Shown here piece by piece: positions 22,405 through 34,640 of a DNA stretch of 64,000 nucleotides. The notes under the pieces were generated by a model, which was not told the DNA's origin, searched no databases, and was given only the letters and a program-made list of their open reading frames with translations. The position numbers and the translations under genes were made by a program. The stretch covers positions 33,788,165-33,852,164 of the forward strand of contig OX424564.1 of the NCBI GenBank assembly GCA_949152475.1, read 5' to 3'. Source of the stretch: Terebella lapidaria (Eukaryota > Annelida > Polychaeta > Terebellida > Terebellidae). Position 1 is the stretch's first letter; each line of letters opens with the position of its first letter.

Positions 22405-23235
22405 AAATGATTAAGTCAGGTTGTAGAATCAAACAAGCACCAATTGATGAAAATGTCTTTGAATCTTCTGGTCCGGATGTGTGGTAGGTGGTGGGCTTGA
22501 TCACTTCGTAGGTTGTGGTTCTTACCCTCAGGGATGAGCTTATTGAGCTTGTGGGTGGGATCTTCAATTGATGAGAACACCTTGCGCATCATGTTCTTGC
22601 GCCGTTGCTCCAGGTTTAGAAGGCACAGCGGCTCCCTCGCCTCGTCATATGGAACATTCGGGCAGATGATGTACAAGGCCCTTTTCTGTATAGATTATGA
22701 TATTTCTGGTCTTTGGTGAGTGCAGCTGCCAATGCTAGCACGCATACTCTGTGGTGATCATAACAATGCTTGTGCACGCTGATCTCAGTTGGGTGATGGG
22801 CTGGCCTTCCCATTTGAGTTCTCGAAGATAATACAGTCTGCAGTGGGCTTTCTTGACTATATTATCTATGTGGTCTCCCCATGTTAGTCGGTTGTTTATG
22901 TGAACTCCTATTAACTTGGCGCTGTTTGTGCAATCTACTTCCTCCCCATCAATGTGAATCTTTGACATTGTGAACTGTTGGTTTCCAAAGTGGATCATGA
23001 TTTCTTTGGATTTTCTGGGGTTTATTTTCATTTTATTGTTGTTGGCCCACCTTGAGATCTCGTCTGCTGTTTGCTGCAGCATGCTCGCTTTTCCCACTTG
23101 TGCGACATAAAAATGGGTGGTGTCATCCACGTACTTGATGCAGGGAAGTTATGTCTTCAAGTCATCTACCATGTTCAGAAAGTCTTCAGGACCTGATAGT
23201 GTTCCTTGTGGTACTCCTGCTTTGACACTGAGCCA
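22405..23235 (-). pseudogene. Non-LTR retrotransposon RT, 3' half
   Basis: On the minus strand, GVPQGTLSGPEDFLNMVDDL (about 23222-23165) is RT motif 4. It is followed by IKYVDDTT, the catalytic YxDD region, then NKMKINPRKSKEIMIHF, KLIGVHINNRLTWGDHID and KKAHCRLYYLRELK, the conserved thumb, and last RALYIICPNVPYDEA, EQRRKNMMRKVF and LPHIRTRRFKDIFINW, the usual C-terminal end of this class. It lacks endonuclease and N-terminal RT motifs and has several frame breaks. It is a 5'-truncated LINE copy. The clade is uncertain (I-, RTE-X- or CR1-like). Confidence 0.85.
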
Positions 23236-23299
23236 TGACGATTTTTTTCTGCGATTTTCACTCTGTATGCATGTTAACATGAGATACCAACTAATTAAC

Positions 23300-25630
23300 T
23301 AAACAATTCGAAGTAGGTTTCTGCATGAAATCCACTTTTTTACAAATAATTCGACGGTCTTCCTTACACCTCTTCCCATCACAAACCATACAGGCTTATT
23401 TCATATAAAATATACACACAAATGCGAAAGCTCCTGTCAGCGCATTCAGGGAATGCAGTCCCAATACAGTTAAGTGTAATTTATATGAGAATGACCTTTT
23501 TTATGTAAACTGACGATATCATATGACCTTAGGAGGTCAACTCTTTCTACCAATCATGTTACGAGCGAATAGAACCAAGGCCTTTATTCAATCTCATAGT
23601 CCAGTGTCAGGCAATAAATTTGGAGAAACTTCATGAACCCATATTGAAGCAAGGCCATACCGAAGTAAGAATCAAATGTTTTGGAAAGAGATGATCCAGA
23701 AAGATGTTTAGAGAAGACTTCATGCATTGCAGAAAATTAGTGGTCCCGACAATACCAACTCCTGGTCCTTATGTACTTGTCATACACCTATTTCTTTGGA
23801 TTACTAAATGGGTATTACTAAATTGGTGTAGTCGTTTGGTCGGTAGTTGTATGTTGAGTTCATGAGGTTTTCAATAGAAATTGCTACATTCTGAGCATTT
23901 TATGCCCCAATGATCACACAAATGTGTGGACAACGACAGACAAAAGCTTAGAGAATATAAAGAAAAAAAATGATGGGAATGAATGCGTATTTGGATAGTA
24001 CTCATATATATGTAGAAATTCTGCCCAGTCATTGTGGTTTGATGTTTGGAAATAACTCAATAAATACCTTCAAACGGTTATGAATATCCGCGAGTTTCTG
24101 TCGACAACAATGATTTGCTGTCGATGGATGACCTTGGCTTGCTGCTTGATTGAGATGAAGTTGTCACAACACCTTGCAGCTGGGGCGTGATTAATGGCCT
24201 TCGATAATGACAAATGACACCCTAAGTAAATATCCTGCCTCTAGCATATATCACATATCTTACGAAATGCAAAATGTCCGTGCGATACCTTTTTGTATAT
24301 ATTTTCCACAGACTCGAGGATGATTCATTTACATAGTTATATCTACTACATGAATTTGTAAGACATTTTATCATAAAATTTGCGATCATATTCACAAAAT
24401 GGTTTCGTGAAATATTATTCTCATTTCTAAACATGATCATATACTTGTTCCACGTTGACTGCTAATGTTTCAAGCCGTTCTCGTCATAACAGAAATATCG
24501 AACTGCGTGATATATGCAAACGAGACTGTCTGTGAGACGTGCCAGCAGGGCTTCCCGTAGACACTCTTTGCTATCATAATGCATTCAATTCATATGGTAA
24601 TTTCTACGCAGTTCAACGTTCATATGTATAATTCAATATAGTACATGTATAAAATAATAAAATACATTATAATGCAAACAACAATCTTGGTGCTCTTCAA
24701 CAATGCGTTGGATAATATCTTAATGGTGCAACATGATACGCCTCACCATGATAGTGTCCAATACAAGATAGGCATATTATTGTAATGTAGCCCGCTATGA
24801 TGCGTACAATGCAATGGCCCACAGAATATGTAGATCCTGCTACCCCGAAACAATTTATCAGAATGAATTTCGTGTAACTGATTAAAGGAGGAATCATCCA
24901 GGCTGTGCTCAGATGATATATACCTTTTTTTGGAAAATAAATGTAGTTATACATATGTAATAAATCATAATCACAAATCAATTTTCACTCATATCAAGTG
25001 TATGCCCCAACCACCAACACTGAGTGATCCATCAATATCAATTTACTGTACTTCATGAAAAAGAAATGTCAACTGCACGATTTGGAGAAATCCTTATGAG
25101 TTACAGTGGAATGATTTATAATGCAGCAGTTTGTTTTGTGGGATATTGTAAATATTTATGATTGTGTGTAACTGGTTATTTACGAGTCCAAGAGGACTCC
25201 TTAAACAAAGCTGTTGTCAATCGGCAATTGTCAGGTTCGAGACCAGTTAGCCAGCCAAATCTCATGGTCATGTCCAATAGCTCCTTGAAAGCTTAAGCAT
25301 ATCTGATATTTTATGGACGAATATTATTGATCAGAATAAATAGAATTTCGTTGGATATGAGTATCTGCCAGTGTAAATACGTTTTTTTTCAGGAACATGG
25401 TGAATCGTATCCCATATTTACCAAAGGACGAGATTATGACTTCAATTAACCTACACTGTTGACTGATACGTGAGCTGTAATAAACATGGTCAGTCTACTA
25501 TATATACCCTACCAGAATGGCATTATTCATAGTGCTAATACTGAAATGGAACACTTGTTTGTGTATGATACTTGTTTAGTCCACATGATACTTTGTTTCA
25601 GTCCATGTGTCATTTAGTGACTTGAATAGG
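23300..25630. other. Largely unassigned AT-rich DNA
   Basis: Weak similarity to repeats elsewhere is visible at 23590-23690 (CAATCTCATAGTCC word, also at 49298) and 23755-23900 (family A). Otherwise there is no gene, RNA or element edge. Confidence 0.4.
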
Positions 25631-25639
25631 TAATTTAAC

Positions 25640-26315
25640 CTCAACCTCTTGTGCCCAGTGCTTATGACACCGTTATTTTCCTACTGTTATTATGATTGAT
25701 GTGACAATCTCTGCAAGTTATTTGAGAATACTGTCGCCAACGTTTATAAAAAGGCAATTAATTGTGATGTTTTGAAATATCACTTGGTTTATTTCGTCGA
25801 AATTACCAATAGACAACCATAAATACATGTATTCCAGGCTTTTCGGTAATAAACCAAAAAAAAAAAAAATAGACACATTCTCAGTCAAAGAAAGTTTGGA
25901 ACTTGACATCAACTTTTATGAAACTGCCGATTGTGAACCTGTTGTGATTTTTAAACTTCAAATAACATGAATATATAAGGAGCAAATTTGTGTACATACG
26001 CATATGAGGAATCGAAAAGGTCGAATGAGTCTGTACAGGTAAACTCTATTTGACGGTTTAACTACATAGTTGAATTCGATTAGTTCATTGTGAAATATAT
26101 TCATATGTAGTTTCAAATAATGTGTGGGGTGACAGTGTAGTTTTCAATGGTATTTTTTATAGGAGTTCTCTCTGTAGCAACATCATTTAATAGGAACCAT
26201 ACCAAGGCTTCTAACATTCAGATTTCCTGCCAGATACAATTGCCCGGAAATATATAGCTGTATTCTCGGTAATTCAAGCTGTCTGTGAAAGGAAACCGGA
26301 CCCTTGCGCTGCATT
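25640..26315 (+). repeat. Dispersed repeat D, copy 1
   Basis: About 675 bases match 38136-38800 in the same orientation, including GATTGATGTGACAA, CGTCGCCAACGTTTATAAAA, TTCCAGGCTTTT, GGAACTTGACATCAACTTTT and AACTGCCGATTGTGAACCTG. No termini or coding capacity were recognised. It is flanked by unrelated DNA, so it is an interspersed repeat rather than a long segmental duplication. Confidence 0.8.
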
Positions 26316-26380
26316 CGCAATAACTGTTATTCACACTCTGCATACCAATATCGAAAAATTGACTTAGGACGGAGTGATTA

Positions 26381-26825
26381 GGTCACTCCTGATTATTTGT
26401 CTGTTTCTCGTCCTTCGGAAAATTAAAAGCTAGGAGGGAGGGCGGAAAAAACAAACGAACCCTTGAATAAAAAACAATATACCTGCAATTAACCTATGAA
26501 TGCAAATGATGTTTGGGTATGTCTAATAATGTCTAATATTTACACATTATATCTTAGAATTTTATTTATGGTAAGAACTGTTTATTTAAAATGTTATTTG
26601 AGCAAAACAAAGGTTATATTTTGTATAGACACTCGCTAGTCGGATAAGTGGTGCTGCGAGACCACGCTTGGTAAGCGTTACTGGGTTCGGTAGAATTTCG
26701 TGTGTCAAAATCGTATTTATTTCCACGATATTACATGTTTTTTTGTTTTGTTTATTTTTACTCAAAATTTCGTGAAAAGATAGGTGCGTGGGGACGAGAA
26801 ACAGAAAATTAAACAGGAATGGCCC
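26381..26825. mobile_element. TA-flanked MITE with TGTTTCTCGTCC inverted ends
   Basis: The left end GGTCACTCCTGATTATTTGT continues CTGTTTCTCGTCC. The right end is the complement of GGGCCATTCCTGTTTAATTT continuing TCTGTTTCTCGTCC. TA flanks both (26379-26380 and 26826-26827). The length is 445 bp with no coding capacity. The TSD could be only part of a longer motif, so the family is open. Confidence 0.65.
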
Positions 26826-27002
26826 TAACGTGGATTCAGAATGCGATCAAGGTAAACGGTGCTAGATGGATGGTGTTGTTTTTTTCTCCATTTTCTTAAT
26901 GAATTATCGAGTAAATATTATAAAAAGTATTGAACAGATAGTTTGTTGTCATAAATTTATTTTTTAGGGGATATTATGTTGAGGTTTTATTGTTGTGTTA
27001 TA

Positions 27003-29577
27003 TTTAAGGCATTTCGGCAGAAAAGCCTTTATGGTTTTAACACATTTTTATAACCTATTGCCGCCACGTTGTGTCCGTCGTCCTTCCGGGCAATCCCAGA
27101 GGGTTGATGGGGAGAGCTTAGGGGGAATAAAGCTGAAAAAAGCCCCTAACCATGGTTTATGCTGAAATTTTGCACAAAAATGCCTAAAAATAATTTGAGA
27201 AGGAGCTATTTTTTAGGTTTTTTTTTATATTTTTGCATTTTTTTCTCCAAAATTACGGCGGTTTTTGTCAAAAAACACCAAATTTTGGGCCTCGACAGCC
27301 ATTTTCTCAAAATCTGTCCGATCGGTTTAGAGATTTTTGTTTCAAAACATGCTATTTGGGGTCCTTGATACTGTGTATGAAGATGGAATGCCTTGAATCC
27401 CTTGAAAGGCCCAAAATGTACGCTCCCAAGGCCCAAAAAGGCCTAAATTTCGGTTTTTGGCTGTTTTCTCAAAAACTATCTGATCAGATTTGAGATTCTT
27501 CTTTCGAACCGTTCTGATTGGGGTCCTTGACATTGTTTATGAAGATGAAGTGCCTGGAATCTCTGAGAAGGCGCAATATGTGGGCTCGAAAGGCCTAAAA
27601 AGGCTGATATCAACAAATTGCCATACGGAGCAAAAACGTTTGTACCTGGATTGCCTGGATTTGTGATATAAGCATATAGTCATATATGTTGCATCTTTTG
27701 GTGACCTTGTGTACTAGTCATTCTCAGGATAATGGTTGCACCAAGCTGTGTAGAGTGCCTACAAAGACTATGCTGAGAAATAGAGGTTAGGTTTACACCA
27801 TGAGCATATAGGACAAGGGAATCATATGTGGGACATTTTTGCAGACCTTAGCTAACTCTGATGACCTTGAGAGCTAAAACTCTGGTTATGACTGTACCGA
27901 GTTGTGTATATAACATGTTTTTTATACATAACACTCCTCATATGTACTCCTATGATGTGTATAAGTTTCGTTGCGCTTGAGTTACTCGAAGTGGGCCATT
28001 TTGGCCCAAACTCAGCCCAGATGGGACTTTCCCATGTTAAATTCTCCTATGCTTTATAATGGGACACATTTTGCCTAATATCTCACTTAATATTGAAATT
28101 AGAGACTAGGAATCACTTGTGAACATATAGGAAATGATATATGCTGTATATTCTCGTGACCTTGAATTTGACATCTGACCCCAGTTTCAAGGTCAGAGCA
28201 CAAAATGGCTTATATCTCGCTTATTATCGATATTACAGCTTAGGGATCAAGTGTGAACAAATAGGAAATGATAAATGCTGAATATTTTCGTGACCTTGAA
28301 TTTGACCTCTGACCTCATTTTCAAGGTCAAGAGCACAAAATGGCTGATATCTCGCTTATTATCAACTTTACAGCTTAGGAATCAATTGTGAACATATAGG
28401 AAATGTTATATTCTGAATATTGTCATGACCTTGAATTTGACCTTTGACCTAATTTTCAAGGTCACAGGACAAAATGGCTAATATCTCGCTCCTAATCGAC
28501 TTTACAGCTTAGGAATCAATTATGAAAATATAGGAAATTATATATACAGATTATTCTCATGACCTTCATTTTGACCTTTGACTTGAATTATTTCAAGGGC
28601 ACAGGACAAAGTGACTGATATCTCCCTCATTATCGATTTTACTGCTCAGGAATCAATTGTGAACATATAGGAAATGATATATGCTGGCTATTGCTATGAC
28701 CTTGAATTCGACCTTTGACCTCATTTTCAAGGTCAAAGGACAAAATGGCTAATATATTGCTCCTTTATTGACTTAATGGCTTTGGAACAAGTTGTGGACA
28801 TAGAGAAAATGATATACACTGAATGTTTTGATGACCTTGTATTTGACCTTGAACTTATTTTCAATGTCAGAGGACAAAGTGACTAATATCTCGCTTATTA
28901 TCGACTTTGTAGCTTAGGATTCGATAGTGAACATATAGGGAATGATATATGCTGAATATTTTGGTGACCTTGACTTTGGCCTTTAACCTCATTTTCCATG
29001 TCAGAGAATAAAATGGCTAATATCTCGCTTATTACCGACTTTACAGAGCTCTTAGAAGTCAACTGAGAACAGGAAATTATATATGCTGAATATTCGCAGG
29101 ACCTTGAACTTGATTTTGACCTCATTTTCAAGGTCAGATCACAAATGGCCAATATCTCCTTTATTATCAACTTTATAGCTTAGGAATCAATTGTGGTCTC
29201 CAAATGATATATGCTGAATATTCTCGTGACCTCGACTTGACCAATAACCTTATTTTCAAGTTTCCTTTGACCTGATTTTCAAGGTGACATTACAAAATGG
29301 CTAATATCTCACTTATTGACTTCATAGTGTGGGAATCAATGAAGGACGTATAGGAAATGTTATACGCCAAATATTCTGATGACCTTGAATTTGACCTTTG
29401 CCTTCATTTTTAAGGCTACAGGACAAAATTGCCAATATCTCTCTGATTATTGAATTTACAGCTTAGCAATCAAATATGGACATGATATATGCTTAATATT
29501 ATATATCCTGAATATTCTTTTGACCTTGAACTTAACCAGTGACCTGGCTAACATCTAAAATATTAAACATATATTGT
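27003..29577 (-). mobile_element. Satellite-cored pearl-like element, inverted copy
   Basis: Relative to 19013-20311 this copy is reversed. It opens with hairpin AAGGCATTTCGGCAGAAAAG (27008), then the reversed box AACCTATTGCCGCC, the TTTTGCACAAAAATGCCTAA block, GCCATTTTCTC words, the spacer with CTATGCTTTATAATGGGACA (about 28048), and about eleven 134-bp units (28070-29545). It ends in a remnant of the ACCGGACAAT end near 29577. That end lies about 30 bases before the 3' splice site of the first visible transposase exon at 29610, so the element probably sits in an intron. Confidence 0.75.
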
Positions 29578-29609
29578 CATATACTTCAATGTCTGTTTTT
29601 CTGTTGTAG

Positions 29610-31788
29610 AAATGTACTTGTGGCTCCTGTAAGGAGTGGGACAATCAACCGCTACTAAAGAGGAAACTGCCAGCAGGAAACCTTCTATTGGCTGCAGCAA
29701 TCTTCTTTTCTGGCAGCATAGTTCAACAGTCCCTCCAGATATTTAAGATTCTGAAGATGGTTATCTTTTCCAAGACCATTCACTTCAAGCATCAGGTGAG
29801 CATTACATTCGGAATCGGTGATATTTCATGAAGCCAGTATTTTTGATAAACAATGTTATGAACATTAGATTACTAATTGTGGTTTCTGTGCAAGTACTTG
29901 GAACCCACAATCATCGATGTATGGCGGGCTTATCAGGAACGGAACCTGGCTGAAGTGTCTCAACTAGAGGGTGGGCTTGTTCTTGCTGGGGACGGTCGTT
30001 GTGACTCTCCTGGTTTCTGTGCAAATAACTGTCCTACTCTGTGATCGAGTGTAGGTCAAACAAGGTCCTGGGTGTCCAGTTAGTTCTGGTGTGTTGGAAA
30101 GTGCTACGATGTGAGAAACAATGTTCTATATTTTTCGTTCAGCAGGATGTTTGTTAGACTACACACAAATTCATTCCAGTAATTATCTTTTAGTGTACAA
30201 TATAAGACATGTATTTCCAAAACATTCTTTGACTACACTTTTCAATATCACAGATATCACAGATTACGTCAAAATGTGTTTAATTCCAGAGCAATGAAAT
30301 GCAAAACACTCCTCAATGTGAACTTGAGGGTCTGAAGCGCTGTTTGAAGTTCCTTGAGGATAAGGGCCATGCTGTTGATTCACTCATAACTGATCGCCAC
30401 TTGTCCATCGCAAAGTGGGTACGAGAGCAACGTATGGAGATCAAGCACATGAATGATGTTTGGCATGGAGCAAGAGGTTTATATAAACATTTTCTACAAT
30501 ATATATGAATCTCAGCTCTATTTTTTTGGAGACTTGGGTGTGATAAACAGTGTTTTATATTCTATATAGAAAGGGATCTCTTATATTATTTCAGGTCTGG
30601 GGAAGAAACTCGATGCTATCAGCAAGAAATATCCTGATGTCGGTGGCTGAAAGAAATCAATTATTAATCACATGTATTGAACTGCAAGTTCCACGGAGGA
30701 TGGTCACCCGGACATAATGGAACCAAAGTGGGTCTCTGTGCTGAATCATGTCATAGACAAACACGAAACCTGCTACCATGACGATCTGGAGAGTGAAGAT
30801 CGATGCAAAGCCTGGCTTGATATTGGTAAATTTTTGTTTCTGCTCAAAATGTTTTTAGAAATTATTGCCAGGTAATATATGCACCTTTGATGATTCCAGA
30901 AACCAAGCAGTACAGTGAATTGGAGAGCATCATCCTTCACAAGTATATTGTGAAAGATGTCCGGAAGCTTTCATCCAGATATCAGACTTCTCACCTGGAG
31001 GCCTTCGATTCCTTACTGATTCGATTCGCTCCTGAACACACAGCCTACTCGTACTTGGGAATGATGTGCATGTTAGTGGTGATTCAATAGATTTGGTTTG
31101 GTTATGTATAGGTATTGTGCTGAATAAAGTGCATATGAATATCTCAAAGAAAAAGTTTGTCACCATATAAGTCATCTGCTAGATTCATATTCATCACCAT
31201 GCATTGAAATATGTGCTGCGAGTAAAAATGAATCAAATTGGACTGTTTCCAAGCCCATTTGTCTTGAATATTTCACAGAGTTCTCTTGGCTGCGCTACAT
31301 TTCAACGAGAACTGTAACAAAAAGCAGGCTCAGACGAAAGATGGCCGAGACAGATGGGGCGTGAGCTACAGAAAGTTTAAAGGAGGAGCTTGCTCTGTCC
31401 AGAAAATTAGAGAGGAAGCAACTTATGGTAGATACATTGTTTTTGGTATAAAGGCAGGAACAGTGTATTCTGTACTGTGCAAATACCTTTGAGTGTTTGA
31501 CTACAATTTGAAAAAAAAAACATTCTTTGTGATTCCAATTGATAATCACGAACATAGATTGTGTTAATTTCATCCAGTACACTTCATGTTCTTTTCACAG
31601 GCTACACAACTACCCTTGTCGGGACTCTTGTGGACAAGTACCTAACCAGCCCTTCGGACCTCAAGACCTCCACCAATGAGTTGCGAGCTGCTGTCCCAGG
31701 TCCACTCGCGTCATGCCTTGTCAAGATGGACAAAGACAGTGTTGTACAAGACTATGAAATCCGTTTCAGTGACCTTACACTTTCGTAG
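29610..31788 (+). pseudogene. Spliced DDE transposase-like gene (Kolobok-like), disrupted
   Basis: Seven exons with AG/GT borders are visible: 29610-29795, 29895-30088, 30290-30476, 30595-30825, 30900-31071, 31279-31427 and 31601-31788 (stop TAG). Junction phases agree throughout except in exon 2, which is one base short. The protein shows CTCGSCKEW then LPAGNLLLAAAIFFSG, GLVLAGDGRCDSPG (candidate first catalytic Asp), SLITDRHLSIAKWVRE (second Asp), NDVWHGARGLGKKL (a D-x2-H motif found in Kolobok and several other superfamilies), SHLEAFDSL (candidate catalytic Glu) and LLAALHFNEN. Exon 4 has two in-frame TGA codons where Trp is expected from the family. The start is missing. The pearl-like element at 27003-29577 sits just upstream. 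The gene looks like a recently dead or mis-sequenced transposase. Kolobok assignment is inferred. Confidence 0.82.
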
Positions 31789-32289
31789 TGGAATACATGT
31801 AACATGAAATACTTAAATGTGAATGGATACCACAAGAATGAATCTGACAACTCCAATTTTTTAAATGCCCTGAATATGGTTTTATCAGAATTGTTTTCTC
31901 CTTCTTGTTATGCCGTTTTGGTCTCCAAATAATTACTTTAGTTTGCCTTGATGTATTTTTGCCAAATTCTCATCATTGGTTGGAAATAATATGTTGAGGA
32001 ACCCTATTGTATTTGGGCCTGCTTCGGAGTTTGTGAGGTCTGTGAGGGGGACATCAGTGTTGATTCTGGGACGCGCTTGCTGCATGATAAAGTTTTTCAG
32101 GCAATGGCTACAGAAATTCGCATGTAGGTTCATATACCACTGTGGAAGAACCCTATTGATTTGAAGATCAATCTGCCAATCACCTACAGGTCGGAATTTT
32201 TTTTAGTGATGAGGGCCTCCTGCATATATCGGGTGGTGGGTTGTGGCGCTGAACAGACGCTGTTTTCAAACACATGGCCTCAGACAAAC

Positions 32290-32485
32290 GTGTCAGTGAT
32301 AACTTTTACCTTGACCTGAAATTTTTGCTAAGTCGAAATTCTTTGATATATCGATATATCTTCGATATAATGGGACTGGTTCGCCCTAGACAAACTGGAT
32401 GTGTAAAATTGGGTATTAGAGATGAACTTTGACCTTGACCGTAATTATTTTGGTGGAGTCGGCATTTTACGCTATGACAACGATG
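32290..32485 (-). repeat. Decayed copies of the 146-bp satellite unit
   Basis: Reading backwards, AAAATGCCGACTC, AAGGTCAAGGTCAAAGTTCA, CTAATACCC and GTTTGTCTAGGGCGA occur in array order, matching 13053-13620 in reverse. Only one or two units survive. Confidence 0.55.
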
Positions 32486-32587
32486 CTGGATAGTGGTGTT
32501 TCATATACTGCGAGGAGAGAACCCTATCTGGGTCAATCGATCTTTGACCCATTTTTTGGCGAGTAATCCTTGAGTAAATTGTTTTAA

Positions 32588-33002
32588 CGTAGTACGCTAC
32601 AAACAGGGAGGTAATGAATTGTCAAAATTTAAAAGTTATATCTTGAATAGTATCTCTTCAAAATAACATATTTTATAGCGTAAATGATCAGCATTCTAAT
32701 ACTGAAAAGAAAATAGGGGGTCACCGTGCTGGTTTCTTCGACATATTGGATCAAAAATCACAAACATTCACTAAAATGACTTAATTTATGGTATTTTTAC
32801 ACATTTTTTGCCCATATTCACATCTTGCATCTTGTTTTCCAAGAGAACGGATACGGTGACCCCCTATTTTCTTTTCACTTTTAGGATACTGATCAGATAC
32901 TCTATGAAATAAGTCATTTTGAAGGTCTAGATTTTGTTAATACAGTCATTTATTTTGAGAAACTCTTTGACCTCCTCCCCTCATTGTTTGGAGCGGACTA
33001 CC
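32588..33002. mobile_element. TTAA-flanked foldback MITE, family T2, copy 1
   Basis: This 415-bp element is flanked by TTAA (32584-32587 and 33003-33006). The ends are CGTAGTACGCTACAAACA and the complement of GGTAGTCCGCTCCAAACA. A further perfect 23-bp inverted repeat lies inside (32705-32727 and 32853-32875, core AATAGGGGGTCACCGT). A second copy lies at 63571-63986. A TTAA target with no CCC terminus fits Kolobok better than piggyBac. Confidence 0.88.
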
Positions 33003-33009
33003 TTAAATC

Positions 33010-34200
33010 GTTTTTACCCCGAAAAGCGTCCAATGCATCCAAGCCTTGACATCTACTTATCACAGTGATATACACTTATCACAGTGATGCTGGATTTAGT
33101 AGTTTTTCAACAGATTCCTGTCTATGAATGGGGTCTTGTGAACAACATGTAAACTGCTTTGGAATGTAAACGGTTGCAGATGCCGGTGAAATGTATGTTT
33201 TCAAGGTATAGGAGGTAATTTCGAGTTTATCATTGGTGGCTTTGAATTGGCATTGAATGACTGTTAAAGATCATGTCTAGATAGTGTCATCTGATGTAAA
33301 CAAATCAACTTCTGGATACAAAACACCTAGATGTCATATTGATCCGCTGAGTGTATGATAGGTCATCTATGATATAAAATATATATCTATGATGACATTG
33401 AATTGCTATCAGATGACATGGAGTGCTCCACAGCATAATTATGGCCAAATCGAAAAGTGTAAATCAGTGACCTGGCGGTAGAAGGCAGAACTTTGATTTG
33501 TAAGAAGCAAATGTTGATGTTGTATATAGTGCACATGTTGATCTCGGATGGTTTTTGATCATATGAGCATGGTAAATGAAGGCGAATAGGGGAGAACTCC
33601 CGACAACTATCAACTTGACCATCTGAGAATATATCTTCGTGTATATGATTTGCGGCCCCACAGGCCAATTTCTCTGGAGGCTATTGGGCCAGTATTGGCT
33701 AACATTTGTGTGTGCTAACAATAATCAGTGTTATTGACATACCAGTAATAGGTGTACAAGTGACAGCTGAATTCATAGTCTAGTACTGTTAAAGTACTAG
33801 TTTTTGCGAGAACTCAATTTTCATTTGTACCTCAGACTGGTCTGTGAGGGATTTTTTTTGTTCAACACAAAGAATAGAAAAATGATGTCCCACCAAAATA
33901 AAATAAAAATCTCTTGCACTTCTACAATATTTATTATTGTTTGTTTATGCAAATACTCATAGACATACAACATGGACTCGTACTTGCCAACATATAATAT
34001 GTTAAGTTTTATAAACTTGTATTACACCTGTGGCATTGTGTGCAGCAACTCGCCTTTGAAGTATGAACATTTACAAATTCCAACTGTTATAAAATATAAA
34101 ATAAAATTTTAAGATGAAATATGAAACAAAATCATAAGACTTGTACATAATGATACACTGTGTTAATTGACAAAATTTCTGCTCCGTATTGGAACAAATC
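33010..34200. other. Unassigned DNA between the convergent genes
   Basis: No exon or element border recognised. Two overlapping minus-strand frames (33387-33721) have no motif. Confidence 0.4.
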
Positions 34201-34259
34201 TGTTCATTAGTATATGACTGTCCCGTTTACGTTTCCCTCTCAGCTGTGATGTCTCCACG

Positions 34260-34640
34260 TCAAGGGTCGACCCAAGGTTCCTGAAGAAGTAGATGGTCGG
34301 AGAGACGTCATCTGCACTTGAGGTCATCTGTTGGTGTCATCTGATCGGTGTCTTGATGCCGCCTCACATCCCGTCCCGACTACGTTTTTATCTCCCAGCT
34401 GTGGTTTCTCCAGGTCATAGGTTGAGCTAAGGTCCCTGAAGAAGGAGTGGGTCAAAGAGAGGTTATCTGCTCTTGTCCTGCTAGGCCATGACTGTCTGAC
34501 CGGTGTCTTTTGAGTCGCTCCGTTTCCCGTATATTTCAGAGTCCGATGTTATTTACCCGAGGTCCCTGAAGAAGGAGTTGGTCGAGGAGATGTCTTCTGC
34601 TCTGTCATGTTAGTCTGTGACATCTGGGGCACCAGGCTTG
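34260..34640 (-). repeat. Three degenerate tandem units at the 3' end of the ballast-domain gene
   Basis: AAGGTTCCTGAAGAAG at 34274, AAGGTCCCTGAAGAAG at 34431 and GAGGTCCCTGAAGAAG at 34558 each lead into a GGTC..AGAG..GT.ATCTGCTCT stretch. Spacing is about 150 and 130 bases. The last unit codes for the protein's tail (TSPRPTPSSGTSGK). The other two lie past the stop, presumably in the 3' UTR. Confidence 0.65.
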
